64,000 bases of DNA from NCBI GenBank assembly GCA_017428945.1, contig JAFRPW010000039.1:124001-188000 (forward strand). The letters run 5' to 3'. Origin of the DNA: Bacteroidales bacterium. GTDB taxonomy: Bacteria; Bacteroidota; Bacteroidia; Bacteroidales; UBA932. The notes beneath the pieces are model-generated. The model saw only the letters and a list, made by a program, of their open reading frames with translations, did not search any database and had not been told where the DNA came from. Positions 51,823-63,312 of this stretch are shown here, piece by piece. The stretch's first letter is position 1; each line of letters begins with the position of its first letter. The translations under genes were made by a program, and so were the position numbers.

Positions 51823-53132
51823 TGAGCGCGTCGTCGGCAATGTTACCCCCGCTCCCGGAGCGGCTCAGACCCCGGACGCTGGACCAGTATGTGGGCCAGC
51901 GTCATCTTGTGGGTGAAGGCTGCGTTCTGAGGAGGATGATTGAATCCGGCAATCTGTCGTCCTTCATTCTCTGGGGCCCTCCAGGCGTGGGAAAGACTAC
52001 GCTGGCACATATTATTGCCTCTACCCTTGACAGGGAGTTCTTCACACTTTCAGCCGTTACGGCTGGCGTAAAAGATGTGAGGGACATCTTTGAAAAGGCA
52101 GGGCGCTCTTCCCTCTTTAACCAGAAGGGCGCTCCCATCCTTTTCATCGACGAAATCCACCGTTTCAACAAGGCACAGCAGGATGCCCTGCTGGGAGCTG
52201 TGGAAAACGGCACCATCGTCCTTATTGGCGCAACTACGGAGAATCCCTCCTTCGAGGTCATCACTCCCCTCCTGTCCCGCTGCCAGGTCTTCGTCCTGAA
52301 ATCCCTGGAAAAAGAAGATCTCCAGACCCTTCTGGACCGGGCTCTCCGCGAGGACGTCCTCCTGAAGGAGAAAAGCATAAAGGTGACGGAAACTGAGGCC
52401 CTGATGCGTTACAGCGGCGGTGATGCAAGGAAGCTTCTGAACGTCCTGGAGATTGTCGTCGACGCCCAGGCCGGGAAGAAGCAGGTACTCATTGACAATG
52501 CCACCGTAACCGCCTCCATTCAGGAGAACATGGCCATATACGACAAGGACGGGGAGATGCACTACGACATCATATCGGCCTTTATAAAGAGTATCCGAGG
52601 CTCTGACCCGAATGCTGCCATATACTACCTTGCCCGGATGATAGACGGTGGCGAAGATCCTCTTTTCATTGCCCGCCGCCTTTGCCTTTCGGCCTCGGAA
52701 GATGTCGGCCTGGCAAATCCCAACGCGCTTCTTCTGGCAAATGCATGCTTTGAGGTAGTGTCCAAGATTGGTATGCCGGAAGGCCGCATTCCCCTTGCGG
52801 AAACAACAGTCTATCTGGCGTCCTCACCAAAGAGCAATGGCTCTTACATGGCAATTGAGAATGCCCTGGCTCTGGTTAAGGAAACAGGCAACCTGCCAGT
52901 TCCCCTCCCGATCAGAAACGCCCCTACAAAGCTCATGGAAGAGCTTGGATACTCTGATGGTTACAAGTATGCCCACGACTACCCCGGGCATTTTGCCGAC
53001 ATGGAGTTCCTCCCGGACCAGATTAAGGGAACGGTCTTTTACCAGCCACAGCAAAACAGGCACGAGGATGCGCTCCGTGCCTATCTGGAGGCCTGCTGGC
53101 CAAAGTATTATCCAAAGAATCAGAAAGGATAG
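51822..53132 (+). CDS. rarA: Replication-associated recombination protein RarA (MgsA)
   Basis: RarA is a clamp-loader-like AAA+ ATPase that acts at stalled forks. The 436 residues have LRPRTLDQYVGQRHLVG at the N-terminus, Walker A GPPGVGKTT (residues about 52-60), Walker B LFIDEIHRFNK and sensor 1 GATTENPSF. The C-terminal half (SEDVGLANPNALLLA; YKYAHDYPGHF) is the RarA tetramerisation domain. Length matches E. coli RarA (447). The end overlaps the converging tamL by 13 bases. Confidence 0.94.
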   Translation: MSASSAMLPPLPERLRPRTLDQYVGQRHLVGEGCVLRRMIESGNLSSFILWGPPGVGKTTLAHIIASTLDREFFTLSAVTAGVKDVRDIFEKAGRSSLFNQKGAPILFIDEIHRFNKAQQDALLGAVENGTIVLIGATTENPSFEVITPLLSRCQVFVLKSLEKEDLQTLLDRALREDVLLKEKSIKVTETEALMRYSGGDARKLLNVLEIVVDAQAGKKQVLIDNATVTASIQENMAIYDKDGEMHYDIISAFIKSIRGSDPNAAIYYLARMIDGGEDPLFIARRLCLSASEDVGLANPNALLLANACFEVVSKIGMPEGRIPLAETTVYLASSPKSNGSYMAIENALALVKETGNLPVPLPIRNAPTKLMEELGYSDGYKYAHDYPGHFADMEFLPDQIKGTVFYQPQQNRHEDALRAYLEACWPKYYPKNQKG

Positions 53133-55294
53133 CCGACGCCGAAATGAATGGCGAAATTGTCCGAGGTGAGCCACGCCTTGGGCGCAATCCATCGTGAACC
53201 TTCCGGCAGAGCCGGATCGTGAACCTTCATGCCTGCGTCAACGCGGATAAGTATGAGACTCAGGTTTACCCTGACTCCTATTCCCCAGTCGGCACCAAGG
53301 GATTCGGGGAAGGTCTTGAAATTGAATGCGGCTCCGTCAATATCCGACTTTATGTCCCAGATATTGCCTACATCGGCGAACAGGGCGCCTTCCACTTTCC
53401 AGAACATTGGGAAACGGTATTCTACGTTGGCCTCCAGCTTCATCTCGCCTATCTGGCTGGGAATGGCGAATTCTTCCAGCATGGCCGATGTTCCAGGGCC
53501 CAGGGTCCTGGCCTGCCAGCCGCGCATGGACATTGCTCCTCCGCTGTAGAACTGCTTTTCAATTGGCAGGCTGAAGGAGTTGCCATAGGCATAACCGGCA
53601 CCGGCCATTATGTGCAGCGCCAGGGCCTGCATGTCGCGGTAGCCGAAGCGGAAGACCTTTCCTGCCTGGAACTCTCCGCGAACATACTGTGAATAAGGCG
53701 TTTCCCAGATGGTTCTCTGGCCGGTAATATTCACAGGCATAAGGTTGTTGAACATGCTCACCACATTGCCGGACAGGTCTGCCCCTATCCTGAAATAGTG
53801 GTACGGGGTTGTGGGGACGGAAGAATTGTCCGTAGTATAATATAAGGTACCGCCTACACCTATGTCCAGATGGTCCGTATATGCGTTGAAGATGAAAGGA
53901 TTGCTCTTTGCGAGGCTGCTGAGGAAAGCGCTGTCAATGTTGAACAGGCGCACTATGTTGGCCTGGAACGGTGACAGCTGGTATGAAAGGCGGCTCCCCC
54001 ACCGGCCCGTATAGGAAATGGCGGTAGAGATCATGGTCCTTTCGTATTCCGGGCGGTCCTGGTAGCTGAAGGAGGCGCTGATGTCTGTCCTGGGTATGTA
54101 CGGGCCGTCAAAGAGATGGTTTGGAAGCCCCAGGGCCTTTGGGAAGCGGACGCTGGAAGAGACGCTAACTTCCGTAGAGTAGGCGCTGTCCCCGGGCTTG
54201 AACTGGAAGTTGCCCTTCAGGCCGATGTTAAGGATTTCCCCACCGTGGAAGACATTCTTGTGATAGTAGCTGAGCTGTGGGGAAATGCCAAACAGCCCGG
54301 TAGAGTTTACAGAGGCCTCAAGGGAGGTCTTGAAGCCCTGCAGACGGCCGTTCCTCAGGGAAATGTCGCAGTCTACCTTATCTTCCGCGGGGGTCATGTT
54401 GATGTTTACCCCGGAGAGCATTCCAACGCTTGCAAAACGGGAATACGTGGTGTTGATCTCCCTTTCATCGTATAGCTGTCCGGGGCGGAGCATATTGAGG
54501 TTCTCCAGCACGGACTGCCTTATCCTGAGCTGCTCCGGGCGGGAAATGGTAATCTCCCCTATTGTGTATTTCCTGTGCTCACTTGCCGACTCGGGGAGGT
54601 CTCCCAGGGCATAGTCCCGGATTTGCATCTTTAGCTTTGCCTTGCCGTCATGGGAAAGGGTATCGGCCTCAAAAGCGTAGAAATTCTTTGTGAACCCGTA
54701 GTAGCCTTTTGTCCTGAAATACTGGGCCGAGCGGGTTGCCTCCTGGTCCAGGGCATCCTCCGACAGGTACTGTCCTTTCTTGAGGGTGGTATTGGGAAGG
54801 TCTTCCTGGAAATCCTGCGCGAAGGTGCCATAGGACGGGACTTCATAATCTATGGAGCTGATGCGGTAACGCTTTCCCACGGCAATGTAGTACGTTACGA
54901 ATACCTTCTGGCCCTTTACCTCCACCCGGCTTTCCACCTGGGAGCCGTAGTAACCGGTTCGCCTCAGATGATTTTCCATGCCGATGACGCTTTCCTGGAC
55001 TTTGAAGGGATCGTATATCACCGGGGCTTCCCCCAGTTTCTGGATGAACCTGCCAAGGCCGGTCTCTCCCTTTCCGCCCAGGCTGTACAAGGACAGGAGC
55101 GGATTAATACCGGCAAAATAGGTATTTGGCTTCTGGTTTATATAGGGCGCCAGGTCCGATGTGTGGAATGACGGATTGTCCGTGACTATCTTGCTTTCCC
55201 TCAGAAGATACTCCCCGTCCCTGAGGGACCGGGTGGTGCTGCAGGAGCAAAGCATCAGAAGCACTCCGAGGTATGTCAAAACTTTCCGTTTCAT
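53120..55294 (-). CDS. tamL: TamL: BamA/TamA-family outer-membrane lipoprotein
   Basis: The 724-residue protein has a lipobox (LCSC, Cys18), POTRA-like repeats up to about residue 330 and a C-terminal 16-strand-type barrel. The lid-lock-like motif is MRGWQARTLGPG, equivalent to the (V/I)RG(F/Y) of BamA and TamA; the chain ends in GVGYPF, a C-terminal aromatic as in outer-membrane proteins. A lipidated TamA-like protein is the Bacteroidota TamL, the partner of TamB in envelope lipid or protein assembly. TamB is not in the window. Its -7 box is 5 bases from the ATG. Confidence 0.88.
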   Translation of the reverse strand: MKRKVLTYLGVLLMLCSCSTTRSLRDGEYLLRESKIVTDNPSFHTSDLAPYINQKPNTYFAGINPLLSLYSLGGKGETGLGRFIQKLGEAPVIYDPFKVQESVIGMENHLRRTGYYGSQVESRVEVKGQKVFVTYYIAVGKRYRISSIDYEVPSYGTFAQDFQEDLPNTTLKKGQYLSEDALDQEATRSAQYFRTKGYYGFTKNFYAFEADTLSHDGKAKLKMQIRDYALGDLPESASEHRKYTIGEITISRPEQLRIRQSVLENLNMLRPGQLYDEREINTTYSRFASVGMLSGVNINMTPAEDKVDCDISLRNGRLQGFKTSLEASVNSTGLFGISPQLSYYHKNVFHGGEILNIGLKGNFQFKPGDSAYSTEVSVSSSVRFPKALGLPNHLFDGPYIPRTDISASFSYQDRPEYERTMISTAISYTGRWGSRLSYQLSPFQANIVRLFNIDSAFLSSLAKSNPFIFNAYTDHLDIGVGGTLYYTTDNSSVPTTPYHYFRIGADLSGNVVSMFNNLMPVNITGQRTIWETPYSQYVRGEFQAGKVFRFGYRDMQALALHIMAGAGYAYGNSFSLPIEKQFYSGGAMSMRGWQARTLGPGTSAMLEEFAIPSQIGEMKLEANVEYRFPMFWKVEGALFADVGNIWDIKSDIDGAAFNFKTFPESLGADWGIGVRVNLSLILIRVDAGMKVHDPALPEGSRWIAPKAWLTSDNFAIHFGVGYPF

Positions 55295-55299
55295 TCATG

Positions 55300-55327
55300 C
55301 AAAAATAACACTTTTTGCGTATATTTG
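55300..55327. promoter_or_regulatory. Back-to-back -7 boxes between tamL and the decarboxylase
   Basis: CAAAAATA (55300-55307; TATTTTTG for tamL) and TATATTTG (55320-55327) are 12 bases apart and face outward. The ATGs are 5 and 25 bases away. Confidence 0.65.
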
Positions 55328-55352
55328 TACACTATTTCTTGCTAACGGAACA

Positions 55353-56753
55353 ATGAAAAACAAGTACATCGACCTTATTGAACAGACCTTCGACTTCCCG
55401 CAGGACGAGTTCATGGTTGCCGACGGCAATCTCCTGTTCAACGACATTGACCTGATGGATATCATAGAGAAGTACGGTACTCCGTTAAAACTCACGTACT
55501 TACCAAAGATTTCATCACAGATTCAAAGGGCAAAGCGCCTGTTCAAGGTTGCCATGGCCAAGGCCGATTACCAGGGCGAATACCACTACAGCTACTGCAC
55601 CAAGAGCAGCCAGTTCTCCTTTGTGGTGCACGAGGCCCTGAAGAACGACATCCATCTTGAGACCTCATCGGCCTACGACCTGGACCTGGTGGAGGCCCTG
55701 GAGAGGGACGGTTCCGTTAACAAGGAGGAGCTTTACATCATCTGCAACGGCTTCAAGCGTCCCCAGTATATCCAGAACATCGCCAAACTGCGCAAGAACG
55801 GCTGGAAGAACATCATCCCAGTCCTGGACAACAAGAACGAGTTCGAAGACCTTGCAGACCTCATTGAAGAAGACACCATGATGGGCATCCGCATCGCATC
55901 GGAAGAGGAGCCCAACTTCGACTTCTATACCTCCCGCCTGGGCATCCGCTATTCGGATATCCTCAAGTTCTACAAGGACACGGTGGCAAAGTATCCCAAC
56001 TTCCACCTCAAGATGCTGCATTTCTTCATCAATACCGGCATCAGGGACACGGCATATTACTGGAACGAGCTCTCCAAGTGCGTCAAGGTATACTGCGAGC
56101 TCAAGGCCATATGTCCGGAGCTTGACAGCCTTAACATAGGCGGAGGCCTTCCCAACAAGACTTCCCTGGCCCAGGACTTCGACTACGAGTACATGGTGGA
56201 GGAAATCATAAACCAGATAAAGGTCACCTGCAACTCCTACGGCGTCCAGGAACCTGACATCTTCACGGAGTTCGGCTCTTTCACAGTGGGAGAGAGCGGC
56301 GCCACCATCTTCAAGATACTGGACATCAAGCAGCAGAACGACCGCGAGAAATGGTACATGATAGACAACTCCTTCATGACCTGCCTCCCGGATACCTGGG
56401 GCCTTAACCAGCGCTTTATCCTCCTTCCCGTAAACAAGTGGAACGACGAGTACCAGAGGGTATTCCTCGGCGGCCTCACCTGCGACAGCCAGGACTTCTA
56501 CAATGCCGATTATCACGCCAACGCCATCTTCCTTCCCACCATCCGCAGCCGCAGGGAGAACCTTTATATAGGTTTCTTCCACACCGGCGCCTATCAGGAA
56601 GCCATTTCCGGCTATGGCGGCATCAAGCACTGCCTCATGCCCTCCCCCAAGCACATCCTCATAGACCGTGACAAGGAAGGCAACCTCACCACCTCTGTCT
56701 TTGCAGAGGAGCAGACAGCCGAGTCCATGCTCAAGATGCTGGGCTATAAGTAG
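55353..56753 (+). CDS. speA: SpeA-like arginine decarboxylase (PLP, alanine-racemase fold)
   Basis: The ATG at 55353 (MKNKYIDLIEQTFDFP) follows the promoter; an upstream in-frame start would begin inside tamL antisense. The 466 residues have the PLP-lysine region HYSYCTKSSQFSF (near residue 75) and a glycine-rich LNIGGGLPNKTS loop of fold III decarboxylases. It is much shorter than E. coli SpeA (about 630-660) and matches the compact form I recall from Flavobacteria and Bacteroidota. The product would be agmatine for polyamines; diaminopimelate or carboxynorspermidine as substrate cannot be excluded. Confidence 0.78.
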   Translation: MKNKYIDLIEQTFDFPQDEFMVADGNLLFNDIDLMDIIEKYGTPLKLTYLPKISSQIQRAKRLFKVAMAKADYQGEYHYSYCTKSSQFSFVVHEALKNDIHLETSSAYDLDLVEALERDGSVNKEELYIICNGFKRPQYIQNIAKLRKNGWKNIIPVLDNKNEFEDLADLIEEDTMMGIRIASEEEPNFDFYTSRLGIRYSDILKFYKDTVAKYPNFHLKMLHFFINTGIRDTAYYWNELSKCVKVYCELKAICPELDSLNIGGGLPNKTSLAQDFDYEYMVEEIINQIKVTCNSYGVQEPDIFTEFGSFTVGESGATIFKILDIKQQNDREKWYMIDNSFMTCLPDTWGLNQRFILLPVNKWNDEYQRVFLGGLTCDSQDFYNADYHANAIFLPTIRSRRENLYIGFFHTGAYQEAISGYGGIKHCLMPSPKHILIDRDKEGNLTTSVFAEEQTAESMLKMLGYK

Positions 56754-56782
56754 CCCGTCATGCCCGACCTGATCGGGCATCT
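56754..56782 (+). repeat. REP-like palindrome between speA and trmH
   Basis: CCCGTC is followed by ATGCCCGA (56760-56767), loop CCTGA and TCGGGCAT (56773-56780), then CT. Same arms, loop and flanks as the copies inside uup (4025) and ligA (62226). It may also act as a weak terminator or RNA stabiliser. Confidence 0.8.
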
Positions 56783-56791
56783 AATAAAAGA

Positions 56792-57490
56792 ATGATCACC
56801 TCTACAGAAATCAAATTCATCAAATCCTTGTCACAGAAGAAATTCCGTGATGAATATGGTGTATTTGTGGTTGAAGGAGAGAAGATGGTCCAGGAGGCGC
56901 TTAACTCTGGATTTGAAGTAGAGAAAGTATATAGGAAAGAGGATATCGGAGAGGCCGCGATGGCCCGTATATCGGCCCTTTCCTCCCCTTCTCCGGTGCT
57001 GGCCGTTGTAAAACAGCACTCCAGGCCTTTTAAGGCACCTTGCCAGGGTCTTTACCTGGCACTTGACGGAATCCGTGACCCTGGTAATCTTGGGACCATA
57101 CTTCGCATTGCGGACTGGTTTGGCATTGACGCAGTGTATGCGTCTGAAGACACTGTGGAGCTGTACAATCCCAAGGTTGTCCAGTCTACCATGGGTGCCA
57201 TTTTCCGCGTGCCATTCTATACTGCGGATATTCCTTTGTTGTGCTCATCGTACAAGGGGAAGGTTTATGGTACTTTCCTGGACGGAGAGAACATGTATAA
57301 GAAAGATCTCGAGGCCTCCGGGATCATAGTGATCGGCAACGAAGCCAACGGCATCTCAGAGGAAACGGCCGCCTGCGTGACAGACCGCCTTTACATTCCG
57401 CCCTACCCCGCCGACGACCCCGGCTCCGAATCCCTTAACGCCGCCGTCGCCACCGCCGTCACCGTCGCCGAGTTCCGCCGCAGGGGGTAA
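56792..57490 (+). CDS. TrmH/SpoU-family RNA 2'-O-methyltransferase
   Basis: The 232-residue SPOUT enzyme has an N-terminal substrate-binding domain (EYGVFVVEGEKMVQEAL) and the trefoil-knot motifs LALDGIRDPGNLGTILRIADWFG, IVIGNEANGIS and SESLNAAVATAV. It methylates a ribose in rRNA or tRNA; the site is not evident. In other Bacteroidota such a gene is often next to tamL; here only speA lies between. It ends one base before the converging amylase gene. Confidence 0.88.
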   Translation: MITSTEIKFIKSLSQKKFRDEYGVFVVEGEKMVQEALNSGFEVEKVYRKEDIGEAAMARISALSSPSPVLAVVKQHSRPFKAPCQGLYLALDGIRDPGNLGTILRIADWFGIDAVYASEDTVELYNPKVVQSTMGAIFRVPFYTADIPLLCSSYKGKVYGTFLDGENMYKKDLEASGIIVIGNEANGISEETAACVTDRLYIPPYPADDPGSESLNAAVATAVTVAEFRRRG

Positions 57491-57491
57491 T

Positions 57492-58895
57492 TTATTCCAC
57501 TTTTAAAATAGCGAAGTCCCTGGCATTCACAGGGACGGTGTATACCGTACGGACGGCCTTGACACCAAGGTATTGAAGGGCTTCGGGCGGGATGCGGAGG
57601 GTGATATCGGCCTCCGGGCCAAAGTTGGCTACAACGAGGTAGCACTGCTTTCCGTCACAGCGGAGCCAAGCAAAGTGACGGTCCGGGTTAAAAGCGCCGT
57701 CCTGGCAGTAGCAGAGGTCGAAGGTATTGCCCTCCTTGAATGCCGGAAGCTTAGCGAGATCAAGGAGTTCCCTATATGCGGGAAGTATCTCCCCGGGACC
57801 GAAATGTTTGGCGCTCCAGTCGAAGATGCTGGTCCTGCCGTCAAGGCCGCTGAAGCCCTCGGCATCCATTCCCCTTTCACCCTGTTCCTGGCCGAAGTAC
57901 AGCATGAAAGGAGCAGTATTGAGAAGCAGCGAAACCGCAAGGGCGGCATTGCCTGCCTGTGCATTACCACAGAAGAAATCGGAGGCAAGACGCTGCTCGT
58001 CATGGTTTTCAAGGAAATTGAGCATGCGGGGCTGAAGGTCCTGCAGGAACTGCCAGTTCCTAGTGATCCCCTTTGCTGAAGCGTTGCTGCAGGTAACGGC
58101 CCTTAAAGTATCGTATAAGCCCGATTTATCATATAGCAAATCAAAGCCTATTTCCTCTATATACATCCGGTACTTTTCCTTCTGGTAGACCTCTGCTATG
58201 AAAATGACGGAAGGGAATTCCCGCTTGATTTCCAGGATGAGCCACTGCATGAATTCCGGAGGAACAAGTTCCACCATGTCGCAGCGGAAACCGTCCACTC
58301 CCTTGAGGGCCCAGAAGCGTACGGCATCGTACATCTTGTCCCATGTGGCGGTATGCCACGGGCAGTAGTTGAGCTTGATGGTCTCCCACCAGTCATTGAT
58401 GTCCGGGGTGCTTGTGAAAGCGTTGCCTGAGGCCTTGGCCGGGAATTCTTTGTAAGAAGATTTTACCGGAAGCTTGAGTTCCTCTCCGGGATAGTAGAAG
58501 AAATCGTTCTCGGCTTTCCAGTGGATGGAGGTGTCATCGTCCTTTCCCAGAGTGCCCTTGTACTCCCTGGCTACGTGGTTGGGGACAAAGTCTATGATGG
58601 CTTTTAGCCCGGCATCGTGAGTGCGGTCCAGAAGCGCCTGGAACTCTTTCATCCTGCGGGCTTTATTGTCTGCAAGATAGGGGTTTACGTCAAAATAATC
58701 GGTTATGGCATAGGGGCTTCCGACATCGCCCTTCACCACTTTTTCCGTTGCCGGTGTAGCATGGCGTATTACTCCTGTAAACCAGATATAATTGGCACCG
58801 AGCCCCTTGATATACTCAAGGGACCCGGTGTCTATTGAAGAGAATTTACCATTCCCCCAAAGCCTTGGGAGCATCTGGTAAATGATGGATTTCAT
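57492..58895 (-). CDS. Cytosolic alpha-amylase family enzyme (GH13)
   Basis: I start at ATG 58895 (MKSIIYQMLPRLWGNG), two bases after the pfp stop; an upstream start would fall in pfp. The 467 residues form a GH13 barrel with region I IDFVPNHVA, nucleophile aspartate in GFRCDMVE, acid glutamate in FIAEVYQ and third aspartate in LENHDEQR. A beta-sandwich domain ends the protein. There is no signal peptide, so it acts inside the cell, probably on glycogen or imported maltodextrin. Its place after PPi-PFK links storage sugar breakdown to glycolysis. Confidence 0.87.
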   Translation of the reverse strand: MKSIIYQMLPRLWGNGKFSSIDTGSLEYIKGLGANYIWFTGVIRHATPATEKVVKGDVGSPYAITDYFDVNPYLADNKARRMKEFQALLDRTHDAGLKAIIDFVPNHVAREYKGTLGKDDDTSIHWKAENDFFYYPGEELKLPVKSSYKEFPAKASGNAFTSTPDINDWWETIKLNYCPWHTATWDKMYDAVRFWALKGVDGFRCDMVELVPPEFMQWLILEIKREFPSVIFIAEVYQKEKYRMYIEEIGFDLLYDKSGLYDTLRAVTCSNASAKGITRNWQFLQDLQPRMLNFLENHDEQRLASDFFCGNAQAGNAALAVSLLLNTAPFMLYFGQEQGERGMDAEGFSGLDGRTSIFDWSAKHFGPGEILPAYRELLDLAKLPAFKEGNTFDLCYCQDGAFNPDRHFAWLRCDGKQCYLVVANFGPEADITLRIPPEALQYLGVKAVRTVYTVPVNARDFAILKVE

Positions 58896-58896
58896 A

Positions 58897-60126
58897 CTAC
58901 CAGTTAAGGATCTTCTTGAAGTCGTATGCCTCAGGATTGGAGATATACTTCTTTGCAGCCTCGTAGTCTGCCGGAGTGATGAAATGGCAGATGTGGCCGA
59001 AGTAATTGCGGCAGATACCGTTTTCAATCTCTACGCGGCGGGGAGGAATCTTTCCTTCTTCATTCTGGAGGTCCTTGAGGTACAGAGGGTTGGTGTTACC
59101 GCAAGGATCTACATATACCATGCAGCCGGTCTCTCCGCGGGCATACAGGTCATATACGCCCATGGCAAGTTCCGTGCAGTAAGAAAGGTCGTAGGAGATA
59201 GGATCCTGGCAGCGTACATCGTAGCCGATTTCCACCGGACGGGTCTTTACCTTAAGGCCAAGCTCTTTGAACTTCTTGTCAAGGATGTCATTGAAAAGGA
59301 CAGCCTTGGAGATCTTGCCAAGTTCCGGGTGGCCGTGCTCATCGTAAGTCATGTGAACGCCTGCGTCCTTGATTTCCTGAGGGTCAAGGTCATGGAACAC
59401 GCCTTCTGCGACGACGATGGTACCGTAGTCGATTCCAAGAATCTTACGCTTTACGATTGACGAAATGGCAAGGTTGACAATCTTCTCGAGGGTGATGCTG
59501 GTCTTGTTGAACATCTCAGGGATGATGGTCATGGGGCAATGAGTTGCCTCGCCGATTCCCAGGGCCAGATGTCCTGCGCTGCGGCCCATTGCGCTGATGA
59601 TGAGCCAGTTGCCGCTGGTACGTGCATCCTCATATATGGTCTTGGCAAGATGAGTGCCTTCGTCCTTGGCGGAGTTGAAACCGAAAGTGGGGGCATTGCC
59701 GGGAAGAGGAAGGTCGTTGTCGATGGTCTTGGGGACGTGGATGTTGCGGATGGGATACTGCTTGGCCTCAAGGAATTTGGCAATGCGGTTGGCCGTAGAA
59801 GCGGTGTCGTCTCCACCAACGGTGACAAGGAGCTTGATGTTGTTGTCCTTGAACAGGGACAGGTTGAAATTCTCCTCGAAGTCTGAATCCTTGGGTTTGA
59901 ATCTTGACATCTGGAAATATGAACCTCCGCGGTTGAAGTAATAGTCTGCAAGTGCGAAGTCGATGTCCTGGGTGCGCGGATTCTTGGAGAAAAGACCGCT
60001 GTAGCCTCCGTGAAGGCCGATAACACGATAACCGTTTGACAGGAAAGTCTTTGCAACAGACATAACTACAGTGTTCATGCCCGGGGCGGGGCCGCCTCCG
60101 CAGAGGATGATGATGGAATCTTTCAT
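58897..60126 (-). CDS. pfp: Pyrophosphate-dependent 6-phosphofructokinase
   Basis: The 409-residue protein has the PFK fold with CGGGPAPGMNTV near the N-terminus. The donor site has GGDDT (Asp107) and PKTIDND (Lys133); these two residues, in place of the two glycines of ATP enzymes, mark PPi use. SAMGRSAGHLALGIG and a substrate-binding stretch near residue 270 are also visible. The enzyme interconverts fructose 6-phosphate and the 1,6-bisphosphate with PPi, a reversible, energy-saving step common in anaerobes. It precedes the amylase by one base. Confidence 0.9.
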   Translation of the reverse strand: MKDSIIILCGGGPAPGMNTVVMSVAKTFLSNGYRVIGLHGGYSGLFSKNPRTQDIDFALADYYFNRGGSYFQMSRFKPKDSDFEENFNLSLFKDNNIKLLVTVGGDDTASTANRIAKFLEAKQYPIRNIHVPKTIDNDLPLPGNAPTFGFNSAKDEGTHLAKTIYEDARTSGNWLIISAMGRSAGHLALGIGEATHCPMTIIPEMFNKTSITLEKIVNLAISSIVKRKILGIDYGTIVVAEGVFHDLDPQEIKDAGVHMTYDEHGHPELGKISKAVLFNDILDKKFKELGLKVKTRPVEIGYDVRCQDPISYDLSYCTELAMGVYDLYARGETGCMVYVDPCGNTNPLYLKDLQNEEGKIPPRRVEIENGICRNYFGHICHFITPADYEAAKKYISNPEAYDFKKILNW

Positions 60127-60142
60127 TGTATTTTGAATTTAG

Positions 60143-62274
<2,132 letters not shown>

Positions 62275-62275
<1 letters not shown>

Positions 62276-63312
62276 TGAAGAAGTTCTTTCATAGGATAAA
62301 GGTCCTGATCCGGTGGATGTCCATCTGGATCAAACGAATCACGCGCTTCCTGGCCCATGATATCTGGTTCCTCAAGGAAGAGGATTTCACCAAGTGGAAA
62401 GGCCGTCTGGTCCGTGACCTCAAGACCGTGATCCTCATGTACAACACCTTCATCGACCAGAAGATAGGATACCAGATCACGGCCCTTGCCTACAGGAGCA
62501 TGCTCTCCGTGGTTCCTGCAATTGCAATCGGGTTCTTCCTCACGGACGGCATAGGCCTCCGGGACAAATTCGCAGAGGTCCTGTACGCGAACCTCAGCTC
62601 CGACCAGCAGATAATCGACAGTCTGCTCCAGGCGGCCGACAACATTGTGGTCACTGCGGAATCGGGCCTGTTCGGCTTCCTGTCCATGGGCTCGTTCATC
62701 TGGATTGTACTGTCGCTTATGATGACGGTCCGGAGGGTGTTCAACAATGTCTGGAAGGTGGACAGGGAACAGAGTTTCCTTAAAATGATAGGGGTAATCA
62801 TAGGTATAACCATCCTTTCCCCTTTCGTGGTGATTCTTTTCTTCACCGGATCCGTGGTCTACTCAAATGTTCTGGACCTTCTTTTCCCCAGTCAGTTCTT
62901 CCTTTCCGGGGAGTTGAAGTCCTTCCTTTCATGGGTGCTGTTCGCCGCCCTGAGCGTACTTGTGATGGCGCTTATGTTCAAGTATATACCGGGAACCAAA
63001 GTTCAGATGAGACATGCGTTCAAAGGCGCGCTGGTCTCCGGCATAGCCTTTACCGCCGTGCAGTACCTTTACCTTGAAACTCAGGTCATGGTTGCAAAGC
63101 AGAGTGCCATCTACGGCGTCCTGGCTGCGCTTCCGCTGTTCATGGTGTGGCTGAACCTTGGATGGACAATCATGCTTTACGGCGCCGAGCTTTCATATGC
63201 CTTCCAGAATGTAGACAAGCACAGTGTCACCACTGAAGACATAGACAAGATGAACGAAGACGCTCTCCGTGCCCGCAGGAAGAGAATACAAAATACAATG
63301 AAGAAGATATGA
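62275..63312 (+). CDS. YihY/BrkB-family inner-membrane protein
   Basis: The 345 residues have a basic N-terminus, then six membrane helices typical of the YihY/UPF0761 family, with ITALAYRSMLSVVPAIAIGF after the first amphipathic part and LPLFMVWLNLGWTIMLYGAELSYAF near the end. Older names tie it to ribonuclease BN or serum resistance, but no enzymatic motif is seen; function is open. It overlaps the following rel gene by 4 bases (ATGA). Confidence 0.88.

Noticed and set aside
60075..60092. ATGCCCGGGGCGGGGCC-like stretch in pfp as another palindrome copy
   Set aside because: Only the first seven bases match an arm; the loop and second arm are absent and the sequence is the conserved PFK glycine loop.
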